Shown piece after piece: positions 62,948 to 64,000 of a stretch of 64,000 bases of DNA. Where the stretch lies: NCBI RefSeq assembly GCF_000316115.1, contig NZ_JH993797.1:2714486-2778485 (forward strand), written 5' to 3'. Origin of the DNA: Leptolyngbya sp. PCC 7375. Its GTDB lineage: Bacteria > Cyanobacteriota > Cyanobacteriia > Phormidesmidales > Phormidesmidaceae. Below the pieces are notes generated by a model. That model was given only the letters and a program-made list of their open reading frames with translations. It did not search any database and was not told the origin of the DNA. The translations under genes were made by a program, and so were the position numbers. The number at the start of each line of letters is the position of its first letter. Position 1 is the first letter of the stretch.

Positions 62948-63199
62948 CAGTACAGAGTCTATATCTTAAGAACGATTAATGATTAGGCAAACTCATCAAC
63001 TCGGTGAGTAATCTCGACTTTGAGAAGTTACTTCTTACTGTAAAAATTCCAGGCACGAGAGTCTTCAGGCATCAAGCCAACTGAATGTTCTTATTTTTTC
63101 AGCCACAAACACAGGCACATTAGAAAGAAATCGAGTTTATGTGGATTTAAACTAGATCCCTAAACCGCACCTGAGCAGTGTAGGGATCTAGAACTTTTA

Positions 63200-63345
63200 A
63201 GAACTCTTATGTATTGAATTACTCTAATTATTCTAATCATTTCAAACATATCGCTCAGCCTCTTGTTCTAAAGTATCGCTACTTGCTGTATCAGCAGTAT
63301 CTTCCCAGTCAGTAAATTTTGTTTATCTAATCTTGAGGATTAGGG
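63200..63345 (-). pseudogene. decayed second copy of the cyclophane precursor
   Basis: The minus strand here aligns with the middle and end of the intact precursor. WEDTADTASSDTLEQEAE replaces WEDTTDTTSSDDSAQEPE, and the core NDWNN/WSN pattern follows with its Trp codons replaced by stops: TGA-AAT-GAT-TAG-AAT-AAT-TAG-AGT-AAT. An extra T just upstream of the alignment also shifts the frame. The leader region is not recognisable. It is a dead duplicate lying between the precursor and the maturase genes. Confidence 0.8.
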
Positions 63346-63435
63346 GGAGTGTCCTGAGATTATCTCATACTTCTATATGGTGGGTCTACGACTTTTCACA
63401 TTTAGGGGCAATCTGATCACTGGGGCCGAGTAATC

Positions 63436-63852
63436 TCACCTGCCTACCTTAAGATTTTTGGGTCTAGGAGAGTTTGCGTCAGCCCAATTACTCCAGTTGT
63501 TCCAATCATTCCAATCATCCCAAGGGCCCCAATCATTCCAATCATCATCATTATTTGAAACACATGGCTTCTCAGGCTCTTGAGCTGAATCATCACTACT
63601 TGTCGTATCAGTAGTATCTTCCCAGTCAGCGCATTTGGTCCATCTATCTTTAGGACTAGGAGCTTCGGTCTTTTCACCATGTTGTTGCCGCTCATGCAAT
63701 ACTTTTGAGAGTTTTATAGCTCTTTCCTCAACCGACACAGTTGAATAAGGTCGCTCCTCATATCCAAATTCAGTTTTACCTTGAGCAGGTTGTAACGCGG
63801 CTAGAAATAGCAACAATCCCATGATACTGGTAAATTCTGTTTGATTACGCAT
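63436..63852 (-). CDS. grrA: cyclophane RiPP precursor, GrrA/OscA-like, Trp-rich core
   Basis: 138 residues. An N-terminal signal-peptide-like segment (FTSIMGLLLFLAALQPAQG) is followed by a leader with VEERAIKLSKVLHERQ, resembling the GrrA leader pattern R...RLS..L.ER. The C-terminal core has Trp at every third position, residues 105, 108, 111, 114, 117, 120 and 123. Six of the seven are Trp-X-Asn/Asp (WND, WDD, WND, WNN, WSN, WAD); the exception is WGP. W71-T-K and W77-E-D lie further upstream. Trp-X-Asn/Asp is the motif for three-residue cyclophane formation. The typical GrrA core is Gly-rich, so this Trp-rich version is unusual. The maturase gene follows. Confidence 0.82.
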   Translation of the reverse strand: MRNQTEFTSIMGLLLFLAALQPAQGKTEFGYEERPYSTVSVEERAIKLSKVLHERQQHGEKTEAPSPKDRWTKCADWEDTTDTTSSDDSAQEPEKPCVSNNDDDWNDWGPWDDWNDWNNWSNWADANSPRPKNLKVGR

Positions 63853-64000
63853 AATTTCTTAATGAGTTCTCAAGAGAAATAAAAAGTTAGCTAATACGAG
63901 ATATTTACACGTAGTGTCTTAAATACAAAAACTATGAAACCAGATATCTGTTCTACGAGAACTCACGTTACCCCTACAAAAACAGCTATAGACTATATAT
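63853..64000. other. upstream region of the RiPP precursor
   Basis: 148 bases to the window edge. No frame recognised. TAAGAAATT just before the start codon may serve as the ribosome binding site; the promoter should lie here. Confidence 0.4.

Noticed and set aside
1..64000. tRNA or rRNA genes
   Set aside because: Apart from ssrA no segment showed the paired T-loop and acceptor pattern of a tRNA, and no rRNA sequence was recognised.

Overview
The window is chromosomal DNA of a filamentous cyanobacterium, most likely a non-heterocystous Leptolyngbya-like lineage. The evidence is frequent GCGATCGC (HIP1) octamers, two phycobilin lyases (CpcT and CpcS families), NDH-1 subunit NdhF1, a one-helix high-light-inducible protein, a cyanobacterial tmRNA tag, several cyanobacteria-only families (DUF3531, DUF2499, DUF3593, HpsJ, HpsU) and a full-length HetR. 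Lineage is inferred from gene content only.

Layout. 1-4.4 kb: 3' end of glpK, a PemK-type toxin-antitoxin pair, a decayed DUF3179 gene, a small zinc-ribbon protein and leucyl aminopeptidase. 4.6-18.1 kb: mostly housekeeping genes (lytic transglycosylase, RodZ-like protein, TatC, RsmG, ABC ATPases, phycobilin lyases, an SPFH/zinc-ribbon pair, an Hli protein behind an HLR1-like site, and a repeat protein). 18.4-18.8 kb: ssrA (tmRNA). 19.8-30.9 kb: a CHAT-domain protein, gamma-glutamyltransferase, ndhF, a frameshifted MscS-DEP channel, a membrane/coiled-coil protein and a DUF1353 protein. 31-34.5 kb: a MoxR / DUF58 / DUF4129-like operon. 34.6-42.7 kb is an accessory island: a toxin-antitoxin pair whose toxin is split by an IS701-family element, a broken Uma2 gene, an IS1595-family element, and a caspase-NTPase-repeat protein divergent from a Trypco1-like gene. 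43-46.3 kb: YdcF-family, TerB/Mo-nitrogenase-C and FAD oxidoreductase genes. 46.3-48 kb: a secreted protein with nine RGSGR pentapeptides directly upstream of hetR. 48-60.6 kb: coiled-coil protein, csaB, SelO, HpsJ-like protein, deoC, two glycosyltransferases with an HpsU-like acetyltransferase, a TspO-like membrane protein and ilvA. 61-64 kb: an EF-hand protein, then a GrrA/GrrM-type cyclophane RiPP cluster on the minus strand.

Three systems stand out. (1) The 139-residue protein with nine tandem RGSGR copies next to hetR: RGSGR is the PatS/PatX signal that binds HetR, so this looks like a multi-copy peptide source paired with its receptor. (2) A RiPP precursor whose C-terminus has Trp every third residue, mostly Trp-X-Asn/Asp, beside its radical SAM/SPASM maturase. 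A second, dead precursor copy lies between them, with Trp codons mutated to stops. (3) A caspase-STAND NTPase with 13 repeats of about 32 residues, divergent from a Trypco1-like gene and recently clipped at its C-terminus by an insertion sequence.
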